Source of the DNA: Actinomycetes bacterium
GTDB taxonomy: Bacteria; Actinomycetota; Acidimicrobiia; Acidimicrobiales; JAMCPL01
Assembly: GCA_021846515.1 (NCBI GenBank)
Contig: JAJZWU010000023.1
Location: 1 to 34,000 of the forward strand
DNA length: 34,000 nt
Reading direction: 5' to 3'
Shown here: positions 7,482 through 14,900 of the stretch, one piece after another
Numbering within the stretch: position 1 is the stretch's first letter
Layout of the letters: each line of letters starts with the position of its first letter
Position numbers and translations under genes: made by a program
The notes under the pieces: model-generated
Told to the model about the DNA's origin: nothing
Databases searched by the model: none
Seen by the model: only the letters and a program-made list of their open reading frames with translations

Positions 7482-8456
7482 GTGGAATCAGGAGAGTCAA
7501 CCTTATTGCAACGACTTAGCATGCCGGAGATAAAAGAGTTTGCCGACTCGCTACTGGAGAGATGTACCCTTCCTCCAGCTGGCAGCTCTCTGGATTGTGC
7601 CGTGTCAGGAGGTCCGGATTCGGTTGCCCTCTTGGTGCTTGCTGTTCATGCAGGTTGCCGGGCGACTGCCATCCATGTGGATCATGGGCTCAGGGAAGGA
7701 TCGGATAGGGAGGTAGAGCTGGTAAGTGATATTGCTAATTCACTTGGCGCCAGGTTCAAGAGTATGAGTGTCCAGATAGACGTAGGCCCCAATCTGGAGG
7801 CAAGGGCAAGGGAAGCCAGGTTTAATGTACTTCCTCTAGGTACGGCTACAGGACATACTATGGACGACCAGGCAGAGACCGTCATTATTGCTCTATTGCG
7901 TGGTTCGGGCATGGATGGGGTTGCAGCCATGAAACCGAGTATAAGGCACCCCCTGTTGCGTGTTCGTCGGAGTGATACCGTTAAGCTCTGTAACATGCTG
8001 GGAATATCCACCTTTGACGATCCTACGAATTCAAGCGATCTATTTCAGCGTAACCGGATTAGGCATCACCTGATACCGCTCTGTTGCGATATTGCCGGCA
8101 GAGACGTAGTTCCGCTACTTGCCCGTCATGCGCAGTTAATGACAGAGGAGTCTCAGTTCTTGGATGATCTGTCGATGTCGGTAGATCCTACTGACGTGAA
8201 ATCAATCAGATCTGCCGGCAAAGTACTTGCACGGCGGGCGATAAGGAGATGGCTCCGTAGCGGCGATCAGGGATATCCTCCCGATCAGGCGGGTGTAGAG
8301 CGCGTATTGGAAGTTGCATACGGGTTCTCTAAGGGTACAGATGTGGTACCCGGGATTCATGTAAGCCGCTCAAGGGGGGTACTCAGCAAGGTCTATATAT
8401 CCGGCCAGCAGGCAGACTCCGGTAGCATGGTCGATAGCACAACCGTTGCCCGGTAA
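7482..8456 (+). CDS. tilS: tRNA(Ile)-lysidine synthase
   Basis: TilS uses ATP and lysine to turn C34 of the tRNA-Ile CAU anticodon into lysidine, so that AUA is read as Ile. The PP-loop signature SGGPDSVAL is at residues 42-50, followed by the family segments HVDHGLREGSD and TGHTMDDQAETV. The protein is 324 residues, in the range of short actinobacterial forms. AUA codons are common in this window, so the function matters here. The start is GTG 7482; ATG 7524 (MPEIKEFADSL) is an alternative. tilS-hpt adjacency is conserved in actinobacteria. Confidence 0.92.
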   Translation: MESGESTLLQRLSMPEIKEFADSLLERCTLPPAGSSLDCAVSGGPDSVALLVLAVHAGCRATAIHVDHGLREGSDREVELVSDIANSLGARFKSMSVQIDVGPNLEARAREARFNVLPLGTATGHTMDDQAETVIIALLRGSGMDGVAAMKPSIRHPLLRVRRSDTVKLCNMLGISTFDDPTNSSDLFQRNRIRHHLIPLCCDIAGRDVVPLLARHAQLMTEESQFLDDLSMSVDPTDVKSIRSAGKVLARRAIRRWLRSGDQGYPPDQAGVERVLEVAYGFSKGTDVVPGIHVSRSRGVLSKVYISGQQADSGSMVDSTTVAR

Positions 8457-8494
8457 GTGCCGGTAGTAACGGTTGGTGGACGTTTATTGTTTAC

Positions 8495-8559
8495 GGTGGA
8501 TAGGTACTACAGGTGGGAGGTATTGAGGTGGATAGGTGTTACAGGTGAAAGGTGTTGCA
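8495..8559. repeat. Tandem repeat, 32-33 bp x 2, between tilS and hpt
   Basis: Two units beginning GGTGGATAGGT (8495 and 8527) are followed by a partial third copy. Each unit is itself built from AGGTG-like submotifs. It lies in the 174-bp gap before hpt and is non-coding. Array length may vary between strains. Confidence 0.7.
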
Positions 8560-8630
8560 GGTGGTGAAAATGGATAAATGCTATTGGGCAGGAACATCGA
8601 TCGGATAAGGATAAGGATAGGTACAACCAG

Positions 8631-9191
8631 TTGTCTAGTTCAGGTAATCGTGAATTTGGGTACGAGTTGGGAGAGGTGGTGATACCCGAAGATGCCATTG
8701 AGAAAAAAGTTGCCGAATTGGGAGCAGACATTGCCGTAGATTACCGTGATCGCACTCCCTTACTGGTAGGAGTGCTTAAAGGTGCAATGATTTTTATGAG
8801 CGATCTGATTAGAGAGCTTGACTTTCCTCTGGAGGTGGACATGATGGCCATATCTTCCTACGGATCGTCCACGTCAAACAGTGGGGTGGTCAGGATACTC
8901 AAAGACCTGGACACCGATCTTACCGGTCGTCATGTCCTGATAGTGGAGGATATAGTAGACAGCGGACTCACGCTCTCCTACCTGACACGGAACCTGCTTT
9001 CGCGGAATCCAGCTAGTCTGGAAATATGCTCGTTGATAGTAAAAGACGGACACAGCAGGCAAAGTAGCGAGATAAGATATGTTGGGTTTCATATACCACC
9101 CGTCTTCGTTGTCGGTTACGGATTGGACATTGGCGAGCGCTTTCGCAACTTACGGCAAATATATAGTTACGACGTAGAAGACAGCCAGTGA
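8631..9191 (+). CDS. hpt: Hypoxanthine-guanine phosphoribosyltransferase
   Basis: A purine-salvage enzyme of 186 residues that joins hypoxanthine or guanine with PRPP. Type I PRTase landmarks are LLVGVLKGAMIFMSDL, the flexible-loop region MAISSYGSSTSNSG, the PRPP-binding VLIVEDIVDSGLTL, and the C-terminal VGYGLDIGERFRNL. The start is uncertain: TTG 8631 is used because no ATG or GTG lies in frame before the conserved part, and GGATAAGG-like purine runs precede it. In many actinobacteria ftsH follows hpt; here folE follows directly. Confidence 0.9.
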   Translation: MSSSGNREFGYELGEVVIPEDAIEKKVAELGADIAVDYRDRTPLLVGVLKGAMIFMSDLIRELDFPLEVDMMAISSYGSSTSNSGVVRILKDLDTDLTGRHVLIVEDIVDSGLTLSYLTRNLLSRNPASLEICSLIVKDGHSRQSSEIRYVGFHIPPVFVVGYGLDIGERFRNLRQIYSYDVEDSQ

Positions 9192-9258
9192 TAACAACGA
9201 AAGAATGCCGTAGATCGGATAAAGGTAATCATACGAGGAACGGAGAGAACGGTAGATT

Positions 9259-9834
9259 ATGAGTATAGATTTAGAACGAGCAGAAAAGGCAGTTAGGGAG
9301 CTACTTTACGCTATTGGGGAGAACCCTGATCGCGATGGTTTGCAGAGTACTCCCAAGAGAGTTGCCGCAATGTGTGAGGAGATATTTATCGGCATAGACC
9401 AGGATCCTTCGCAGCATCTGGAAATTACCTTTGATGCCGGCCACGAGGAGATGGTTATGGTGAAGGACATCCCCTTTACATCGACATGCGAACATCATCT
9501 TATCCCCTTCCTGGGAAAAGCCCATGTGGCATATATCCCTAGCAAGGAAGGAAAAATCACCGGACTCTCCAAGTTGGCACGTCTGGTAGAGGGTTATTCT
9601 CGAAGGCTACAGGTCCAGGAGCGCATGACTACCCAGATAGCGGATGCAATAGAGAGCATTCTTCTACCGAGGGGGGTATTGGTGGTTGTCGAAGCTGAGC
9701 ATCTTTGCATGGCCATGAGAGGGGTGAAGAAATCAGGAACACTTACTGTGACATCGGCCGTAAGGGGAGTATTCCGCGACGACCAGAGAACAAGGGCTGA
9801 AGCGATGTCCTTTGTACATGGCGGTACCAGCTAA
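9259..9834 (+). CDS. folE: GTP cyclohydrolase I
   Basis: Catalyses GTP to 7,8-dihydroneopterin triphosphate, the first step of the pterin branch of folate synthesis. The 191 residues fit the family. Visible signatures are [11 protein letters not shown], the zinc/active-site stretch [21 protein letters not shown] (first zinc Cys and catalytic His), [26 protein letters not shown], and [14 protein letters not shown] with the second zinc Cys. A GGAG-type ribosome site precedes ATG 9259. It is first in the folE-folP-X-folB-folK run. Confidence 0.96.
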   Translation: MSIDLERAEKAVRELLYAIGENPDRDGLQSTPKRVAAMCEEIFIGIDQDPSQHLEITFDAGHEEMVMVKDIPFTSTCEHHLIPFLGKAHVAYIPSKEGKITGLSKLARLVEGYSRRLQVQERMTTQIADAIESILLPRGVLVVVEAEHLCMAMRGVKKSGTLTVTSAVRGVFRDDQRTRAEAMSFVHGGTS

Positions 9835-9873
9835 ATATAAGATGTTTTTATGAGTGACGGAGTATAGACAATC

Positions 9874-10749
9874 ATGGCAGGAGCGCAAGCACCCGTTTTT
9901 CCCCCGAGGAATGACGCTGCCGGAGAATCGCCCCATCAGGTGCGTGGCAGAAAATCATGTCAGATTATGGGTATTATCAATATGACACCCGATTCTTTTT
10001 ATCCAGAGAGTAGGTGCATAGAACCGGCCGCGGCAATCGCCAGAGGCATAGAGATGGTGGAGGCCGGAGCAGATATTTTGGACGTTGGAGGGGAATCTAC
10101 GAGACCCGGGGCATCGCCGGTTAGCGATGGGGAGGAGATGGACAGAGTGTTGCCCGTGATAAGTGCACTCTCTGTCCATGCCAGAGTGTCTATCGATACG
10201 CGAAAAGAGTCTGTGGCCAGGGAAGCCATGAAAGAGGGCGCAAGCATCATAAACGATGTTTCCAGTTCGCTCTCCCAGGTTGCCGCAGATACCCAAGCTG
10301 TATGGATAGCCATGCATATGAAGGGAGATCCTCGAAATATGCAGGATGCTCCTTCATATACAAACGTAGTTGATGAAGTAGAGCAGTTCCTTCTGGATGC
10401 AGCTGCCAATGCGGTCATAAGTGGAGTGAGTGAGATATGGATAGATCCGGGAATAGGCTTTGGAAAGACTCTTGAACACAACATTGAGCTGCTTAAGGCA
10501 TTACCGAGGTTCGTTGCGCACGGCTTCCCTGTTTTGGTGGGTACCAGCCGTAAGAGCTTTTTGGGGACGTTGGCCAGGGAGTGTATGTGCGGGGAGATCC
10601 CTGATCCATCAATGCGCCTCCCCGGATCACTCGCCACGGCTGTGTGGGGAGCTATCAACGGAGCGAGCGTGGTGCGAGTGCACGACGTATTGGCCACAAA
10701 GCACGCGTTCAAATTACTTGATGCTTCGTATGGAAGCAGTTTACACTAG
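9874..10749 (+). CDS. folP: Dihydropteroate synthase
   Basis: Condenses dihydropterin pyrophosphate with p-aminobenzoate; target of sulfonamides. The TIM-barrel motifs are IMGIINMTPDSF, GADILDVGGESTRPGA, VSIDTRKESVAREA, INDVSS, the GIGFGKTLEHNIELL strand and the C-terminal SVVRVHDV. The 291-residue length fits. An N-terminal tail of about 28 residues precedes the barrel. GGAG lies about 10 nt before the ATG. It is 39 bp after folE. Confidence 0.95.
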   Translation: MAGAQAPVFPPRNDAAGESPHQVRGRKSCQIMGIINMTPDSFYPESRCIEPAAAIARGIEMVEAGADILDVGGESTRPGASPVSDGEEMDRVLPVISALSVHARVSIDTRKESVAREAMKEGASIINDVSSSLSQVAADTQAVWIAMHMKGDPRNMQDAPSYTNVVDEVEQFLLDAAANAVISGVSEIWIDPGIGFGKTLEHNIELLKALPRFVAHGFPVLVGTSRKSFLGTLARECMCGEIPDPSMRLPGSLATAVWGAINGASVVRVHDVLATKHAFKLLDASYGSSLH

Positions 10750-10797
10750 TGTGTATTTTGGATGTATCTGCCAGTATGCAGTAATATATTGATTATT

Positions 10798-11427
10798 ATG
10801 AGTACCTTACGAGGAAAATGGGCGCAGGGCATAACGCCAAAGAATTTTATGTGGATCTTAGCTGATCAGGTGGCTATTAGTGAGCGGCCTGGTGGTATAG
10901 GGTCAGCCCATCGCAAGGTAAGGAGAGAAGAGGAGATAGTATGGCTGCGTGTAAACGGCTTTACGAGGGTGATTTCGTTGCTGGAGTCGCCGCATAACCT
11001 GCTCGCCTACGAGGAAGGGGGGTTGGGGTACCTGCATATTCCCCTGCTCAGAGCGAACAAACTACCCTCATCTCTACAGGTTCTTTACATGAGCATGGAT
11101 AAATTGACTGCTGCCCGGGAAAAGATTTTAGTGCATGCTGATGGCCTGGACGACAGGCTGATTGGCGCCTTGGGCGGTTACCTACTTTGGTCTAAACGCC
11201 TTACCGATACTGTTCGCGTTATAGAAGTAATGGAGCACTTGGCCAGGATTCATTTGACGACGCAGGGGAGGAATATAATTATGGTGGCCAGCGAGTTGGC
11301 ATCTGGCAATATGGCAGCAACACCTGATAGTGGTGCGGACGGTGTTAGTGGTGCGGGCGCTGTGAGTGGAGAGAACGGAGCTCAATCTTCTGACTCTTCT
11401 TCGCTTCAGACCAGGCAGAGCGGTTAA
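10798..11427 (+). CDS. Dual-specificity-phosphatase-like protein lacking the catalytic cysteine
   Basis: A protein of about 209 residues between folP and folB. The fold resembles small protein-tyrosine/dual-specificity phosphatases: a FMWILADQVAISERPGG opening, a VNGFTRVISLLES strand-loop, YLHIPLLRAN, and the position of the P-loop at KILVHADGLDDRLIG. The classic HCxxGxxR signature would be HADGLDDR here, with Ala114 in place of Cys and Arg120 kept, so phosphatase chemistry is unlikely. This family assignment is an inference from pattern. The tail is a Ser/Gly-rich repeat. ATG 10798 is preferred over 10762. No Shine-Dalgarno is visible, and an AT-rich TATATT lies 7 nt upstream. Confidence 0.6.
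   Translation: MSTLRGKWAQGITPKNFMWILADQVAISERPGGIGSAHRKVRREEEIVWLRVNGFTRVISLLESPHNLLAYEEGGLGYLHIPLLRANKLPSSLQVLYMSMDKLTAAREKILVHADGLDDRLIGALGGYLLWSKRLTDTVRVIEVMEHLARIHLTTQGRNIIMVASELASGNMAATPDSGADGVSGAGAVSGENGAQSSDSSSLQTRQSG
11329..11382 (+). repeat. 18-bp x 3 in-frame repeat in the tail of the phosphatase-like gene
   Basis: Three units (11329, 11347, 11365) begin AGTGG and encode SGADGV, SGAGAV and SGENGA. They form a flexible Gly/Ser tail after the folded domain. Confidence 0.8.
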
Positions 11428-11488
11428 TGCGTATTTGTCTACCACAAGATCGTGCATTTGTTATTGCCGATTTCACTGAGGCGTCCTG

Positions 11489-11866
11489 GTGGGCGTGATT
11501 ATCAATATAGATTCGGTGAGAGCTTTCGGCCGCCATGGCTTAAGTGATGAAGAGAGGTCGCGTCCCCAGCCTTTTGAGGTGGATTTGAAGGTTTGCCTTG
11601 TGAATGACGAGGCAGCTCGGAGCGATAGTATAGAAGACACTATAGATTACGATAGTATTGTGTCAATAACTGTTGAGGCTGTGGAGAGTACCCAGTGTAA
11701 ACTTATAGAGCATCTTGCCGGTTTGATAGGTGGGCGTATCATGGATAGTCATGGAGACAAGGTAGAGAGCGTATCGGTTACGGTTCGAAAATTGCACCCT
11801 CCTATGACCTATCACGTAGGCAGCGTCGGTGTCTGTGTCGAGTCCGTCTCCAGTGACGCTAAATGA
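11489..11866 (+). CDS. folB: Dihydroneopterin aldolase
   Basis: Cleaves 7,8-dihydroneopterin to 6-hydroxymethyl-dihydropterin and glycolaldehyde. The 125 residues show the family pattern: INIDSVRAFGRHGLSDEERSRPQPFEVDL, with the conserved Glu pair and QPFEVD, then CKLIEHLAGLIGGRIM and VTVRKLHPPM with the conserved Lys. The start is GTG 11489, with GTG 11495 as an alternative. The stop overlaps folK by 4 nt (ATGA). Confidence 0.94.
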   Translation: MGVIINIDSVRAFGRHGLSDEERSRPQPFEVDLKVCLVNDEAARSDSIEDTIDYDSIVSITVEAVESTQCKLIEHLAGLIGGRIMDSHGDKVESVSVTVRKLHPPMTYHVGSVGVCVESVSSDAK

Positions 11867-12390
11867 ACAAAACGGGAGCGCAATCCCCCGTTTCCACCCC
11901 ACCACGAAAACGGCGGGAAGTCTACCTCGGTATCGGATCAAATATGGGTGATCGTATGGCATTTTTGGCCGGTGCTGTAAGTGGCGTCACGGCCATGGCC
12001 GGATCTGAGGATGTAAAATTATCTCCCGTATATGAGACTGAGCCGATGGGCGGGCCTCCGGATCAGTATCCCTATTTAAACATGGTTGTTCGATGGACGA
12101 CTGAGCTTTCTGCGTGGAAGATACTTGAGTTCGCCAGGGCGCTGGAGGAGAGAGCTGGGAGGGTACGCAAGGAGAGGTTTGGCCCCCGTACCCTGGATGT
12201 CGATGTGTTGTTTATTGACGGCGAGAAGGTGGTAACGAAGGAATTGGAGGTTCCTCACCCGCGAATGTGGCAGCGGAAGTTTGTCCTTGCTCCTCTACGG
12301 GATTTGGCGCCGGAGCTTGTACCCGATAGTGTGTTTGCAGCAGCTATGGGCGATGTGCGCAAAGTAGGCATACTTGATGAGCTGTGTTGA
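11863..12390 (+). CDS. folK: 2-amino-4-hydroxy-6-hydroxymethyldihydropteridine diphosphokinase
   Basis: Transfers pyrophosphate from ATP to hydroxymethyl-dihydropterin, feeding FolP. The 175 residues include YLGIGSNMGDRMAFL, SPVYETEPMGGPPDQYPYLNMVV, the ALEERAGRVRKERFGPRTLDVDVLF signature and VPHPRMWQRKFVLAPL. The ATGA overlap with folB indicates translational coupling. Residues 1-25 form a basic Pro-rich lead-in before the first strand. Confidence 0.95.
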   Translation: MNKTGAQSPVSTPPRKRREVYLGIGSNMGDRMAFLAGAVSGVTAMAGSEDVKLSPVYETEPMGGPPDQYPYLNMVVRWTTELSAWKILEFARALEERAGRVRKERFGPRTLDVDVLFIDGEKVVTKELEVPHPRMWQRKFVLAPLRDLAPELVPDSVFAAAMGDVRKVGILDELC

Positions 12391-12469
12391 TGAGCTATCT
12401 GCACCCTGAACGATAAGATGGCTGAGGATTGGCAGTTGGTTATGTGTGCCGTTATGATGGTAAATGGAG

Positions 12470-12475
12470 TATAAT
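12470..12475 (+). promoter_or_regulatory. -10 box before the DUF2520-panC gene
   Basis: A perfect TATAAT lies 81 bp before ATG 12557, after the folK stop, in an AT-rich stretch. A start near 12482 would give a leader of about 75 nt ending in a GGGAG ribosome site. No good -35 was found. It suggests the pantothenate/NAD genes have their own promoter. Confidence 0.4.
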
Positions 12476-12556
12476 ATACTTAAGTATAGGTAGTTAATTG
12501 ACAGCTTGGAGCGACCGGTACCGCATTTTTGAGGACTGGAGCGCATAAGGGAGTAA

Positions 12557-14344
12557 ATGAAGAATATACGTATAATAGGTGCCGGTAGGGCTGGCAAGTC
12601 CTTTGCCGGAGCACTACAAGAGGTTGGATATCGGGTAGACGGTCCTTACGGTCATGGCTCGGATTTGGGAGCGCTGTCATACGGCACGGATATCCTTATG
12701 CTGGCTGTTCCCGATAGGGCAATTTCAGAGATAGCCAGATCAATAGAGCCGGATCCAAATACATTGGTTGTGCATTTATCAGGCGCCACCAGTGCAGATG
12801 CCCTGCTTCCCCATCCGCGTAGGGCGGTATTGCATCCGTTTGCTCCACTTCCTGATCCCACAATAGGCAAAGATCGCTTGATGAGTGGTATTAGATTTGC
12901 CATATCAGGAGATACGGCGGTAAATGAGATAGTGCATGATCTGGCAGGCAGGCCGATCCATATAGATGACAGCGCGAGGGTGCTGTACCACGCCGCAGGC
13001 TGTATAGCTGCAAACCACCTTGTTGCCCTAATGTCTCATGCAGGAAGGGTGGGTTCCCTGGCCGGATTGGACATGGACGCGATACTGGATTTAGCCGGTT
13101 TTACTCTGGATGACATCCATTCTATGGGCGTAAAGAATGCCCTGACCGGCCCAGCATCTCGTGGCGATAAAGATACCATTGCAAAACATTTGGCTGCCAT
13201 GAACGATGAGGACAGAGTAGCCTACCTTGCAGAGTTGCAACTGGTCGAGCAAATCACCGGATTGACAGAGATTGGTTTGGTCCAGGACAACGGGGCACGA
13301 GACAACGGGCTGCAGGATGGTGGGGCACGGAACAACGCAGTGCGGGATAGTGGGGTGCAGAGTGATGGGCGGCCGAGTAGCGGAACGCAGATCGGCACGG
13401 CACAGGATTTACAGCAGGTAGGTAGCAACATGCAGGTGATCGAAAAGCCGGAAATGCTACAGAGAATGACGGAGGAACTTGGGGCTGCAGGTATGCAGAT
13501 CGGCCTGGTGCCAACCATGGGAGCGCTGCATGAAGGCCACGGGTCGCTTATAGAGCGAGCCAAGCGGGAGTGTGACGTAGTCGTGGTTACCATTTTTGTC
13601 AACCCGTTGCAATTCAACGATCATACCGATCTGGAACGCTATCCCAGAACGATAGATGAGGATTTGAGTTTTTGCCGAAAGCGTGGTGCCGATATTGTGT
13701 TTGTTCCGAGCGTGGGAGATATGTATCCTGGCTATCCGGCATCACCTGGAAGCGTTGTGCATGTGTCAGGTATCTCGGACATCCTGGAAGGAGCTTTCAG
13801 GCCAGGTCACTTTGATGGAGTTGCTACCGTGGTAGCCAAGTTATTTACTATTGCAGGTAGATGCAGGGCTTATTTTGGCGAGAAGGATTATCAGCAGATT
13901 GCAGTTGTTAGGGGGTTGGCTAGGGAGATGCTCTTTCCGGTAGAGATTGTGCCGTGTCCAACTATAAGAGATGCTGACGGACTTGCCATGTCGAGCCGCA
14001 ACAGAAACCTGTCACCGGAGATGCGCAAGACAGCCTTGTCACTCTATCGCGCCCTATGCGCCGGTAAGAAGGCCATCCTTGCCAATGCCAATATAGATGT
14101 GGCCAAAAAGGCTATGGTTGCAGAGATAGAGAAGGAGGAGGGGGTGCTGCTGGAGTATTGCGAAATAGTATATTCAGATAGTTTTATGCCGGCGGGGAGC
14201 GGACTTGCCGGAGCGGAAGGCACGATAGAGGCAGGCGGCATCCCTCTTAGGCTTCTTATAGCAGCCAAGGTCGGTGATGTCAGGCTTATAGATAATGTCG
14301 GAGTACGATATAATTACGAGATAGGAGAGATGGTACCAGGATGA
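12557..14344 (+). CDS. panC: Fusion: Rossmann/DUF2520 oxidoreductase-like domain + pantothenate synthetase (PanC)
   Basis: A 595-residue two-domain protein. Residues 1-240 hold an NAD(P)-binding GAGRAGKSFA motif, the strand DILMLAVPDRAI, the HLSGATSADAL segment and a helical DUF2520 half (HAAGCIAANHLVALM). Residues 243-287 are a pentapeptide-repeat linker. Residues 292-595 are PanC, which joins pantoate and beta-alanine with ATP: PTMGALHEGH (319-328), FVNPLQFN, GAFRPGHFDGVATVV, FGEKDYQQ and RDADGLAMSSRN. In Mycobacterium the two parts are separate neighbouring genes. The fusion suggests the N-terminal half acts in the same pathway, perhaps as ketopantoate reductase; this is an inference. GGGAG lies upstream of ATG. 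Confidence 0.92.
   Translation: MKNIRIIGAGRAGKSFAGALQEVGYRVDGPYGHGSDLGALSYGTDILMLAVPDRAISEIARSIEPDPNTLVVHLSGATSADALLPHPRRAVLHPFAPLPDPTIGKDRLMSGIRFAISGDTAVNEIVHDLAGRPIHIDDSARVLYHAAGCIAANHLVALMSHAGRVGSLAGLDMDAILDLAGFTLDDIHSMGVKNALTGPASRGDKDTIAKHLAAMNDEDRVAYLAELQLVEQITGLTEIGLVQDNGARDNGLQDGGARNNAVRDSGVQSDGRPSSGTQIGTAQDLQQVGSNMQVIEKPEMLQRMTEELGAAGMQIGLVPTMGALHEGHGSLIERAKRECDVVVVTIFVNPLQFNDHTDLERYPRTIDEDLSFCRKRGADIVFVPSVGDMYPGYPASPGSVVHVSGISDILEGAFRPGHFDGVATVVAKLFTIAGRCRAYFGEKDYQQIAVVRGLAREMLFPVEIVPCPTIRDADGLAMSSRNRNLSPEMRKTALSLYRALCAGKKAILANANIDVAKKAMVAEIEKEEGVLLEYCEIVYSDSFMPAGSGLAGAEGTIEAGGIPLRLLIAAKVGDVRLIDNVGVRYNYEIGEMVPG
13283..13417 (+). repeat. 15-bp repeat (about 9 units) in the DUF2520-PanC linker
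   Basis: Nine 15-bp units in frame encode pentapeptides such as QDNGA, RDNGL, QDGGA, RNNAV, RDSGV and QSDGR, degenerating toward the end. The array joins two independently folded enzymes, so it is a flexible spacer. Confidence 0.85.
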
Positions 14345-14435
14345 TAATGATTGCATGCCGGCACCGCTGCTCATTCCCCGTCCGGTTTGGCCAGACGAGG
14401 AGGGGTGACGGTAGGATGATAATGATTACGTGCCG
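14339..14435 (+). repeat. Direct repeat flanking the panC-panD gap
   Basis: A 22-bp sequence starting GGATGATAATGATT occurs at 14339-14360, across the panC stop, and at 14414-14435, with two mismatches. The 75-bp period spans a GC-rich segment that can form a small hairpin (CGTC/GACG). It looks like a duplicated intergenic block. Confidence 0.6.
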
Positions 14436-14468
14436 TAGAGAATATCAGAGAGGAAGTGATTTACCAAG

Positions 14469-14900
14469 ATGAGAAGGCGTATGCTCAAGTCCAAGATACA
14501 CAGAGCCACCGTTACGGAGGCGAATATAAATTATATAGGATCTATCAGCATAGGCCCAGCCTTAATGGAGTTGGCGGACATCATGGAGAACGAACAGGTG
14601 GCGGTGCTGGATATTGATAACGGTTCCCGATTTGAAACCTATGCGATAGAGGGCGATACGGCACAGATTTGCCTGAATGGCGCCGCAGCCAGATTGGTTC
14701 ATCCCGGAGACAAGGTGATCATCTTGACCTATGCCGACTATGAAGAGGCCGAGCTGGCCAACTATAGCCCCAAGATAGTACATGTGGATGAAAGCAACCG
14801 CCCCACCCTCATGAAAGTCCCCATGTCGGATATTGAGGCGCAGACACTGAAGCCGCCGCCTCGCCTCGAGAACGGCATATCACACATTAATGAAGCCTGA
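14469..14900 (+). CDS. panD: Aspartate 1-decarboxylase proenzyme
   Basis: Pyruvoyl enzyme that makes beta-alanine from L-aspartate for PanC. The 143 residues begin [25 protein letters not shown], with self-cleavage expected between G24 and S25 to generate the pyruvoyl group. Further motifs are [14 protein letters not shown], the conserved [17 protein letters not shown], and YADYEEAEL. The C-terminus overlaps nadB by 11 bp. It lies directly after panC, as in mycobacteria. Confidence 0.96.
   Translation: MRRRMLKSKIHRATVTEANINYIGSISIGPALMELADIMENEQVAVLDIDNGSRFETYAIEGDTAQICLNGAAARLVHPGDKVIILTYADYEEAELANYSPKIVHVDESNRPTLMKVPMSDIEAQTLKPPPRLENGISHINEA

Noticed and set aside
9999-10712. Long minus-strand frame opposite folP
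   Set aside because: It is a shadow of a clearly recognised gene, with Ser/Thr/Ala-rich composition typical of antisense frames.
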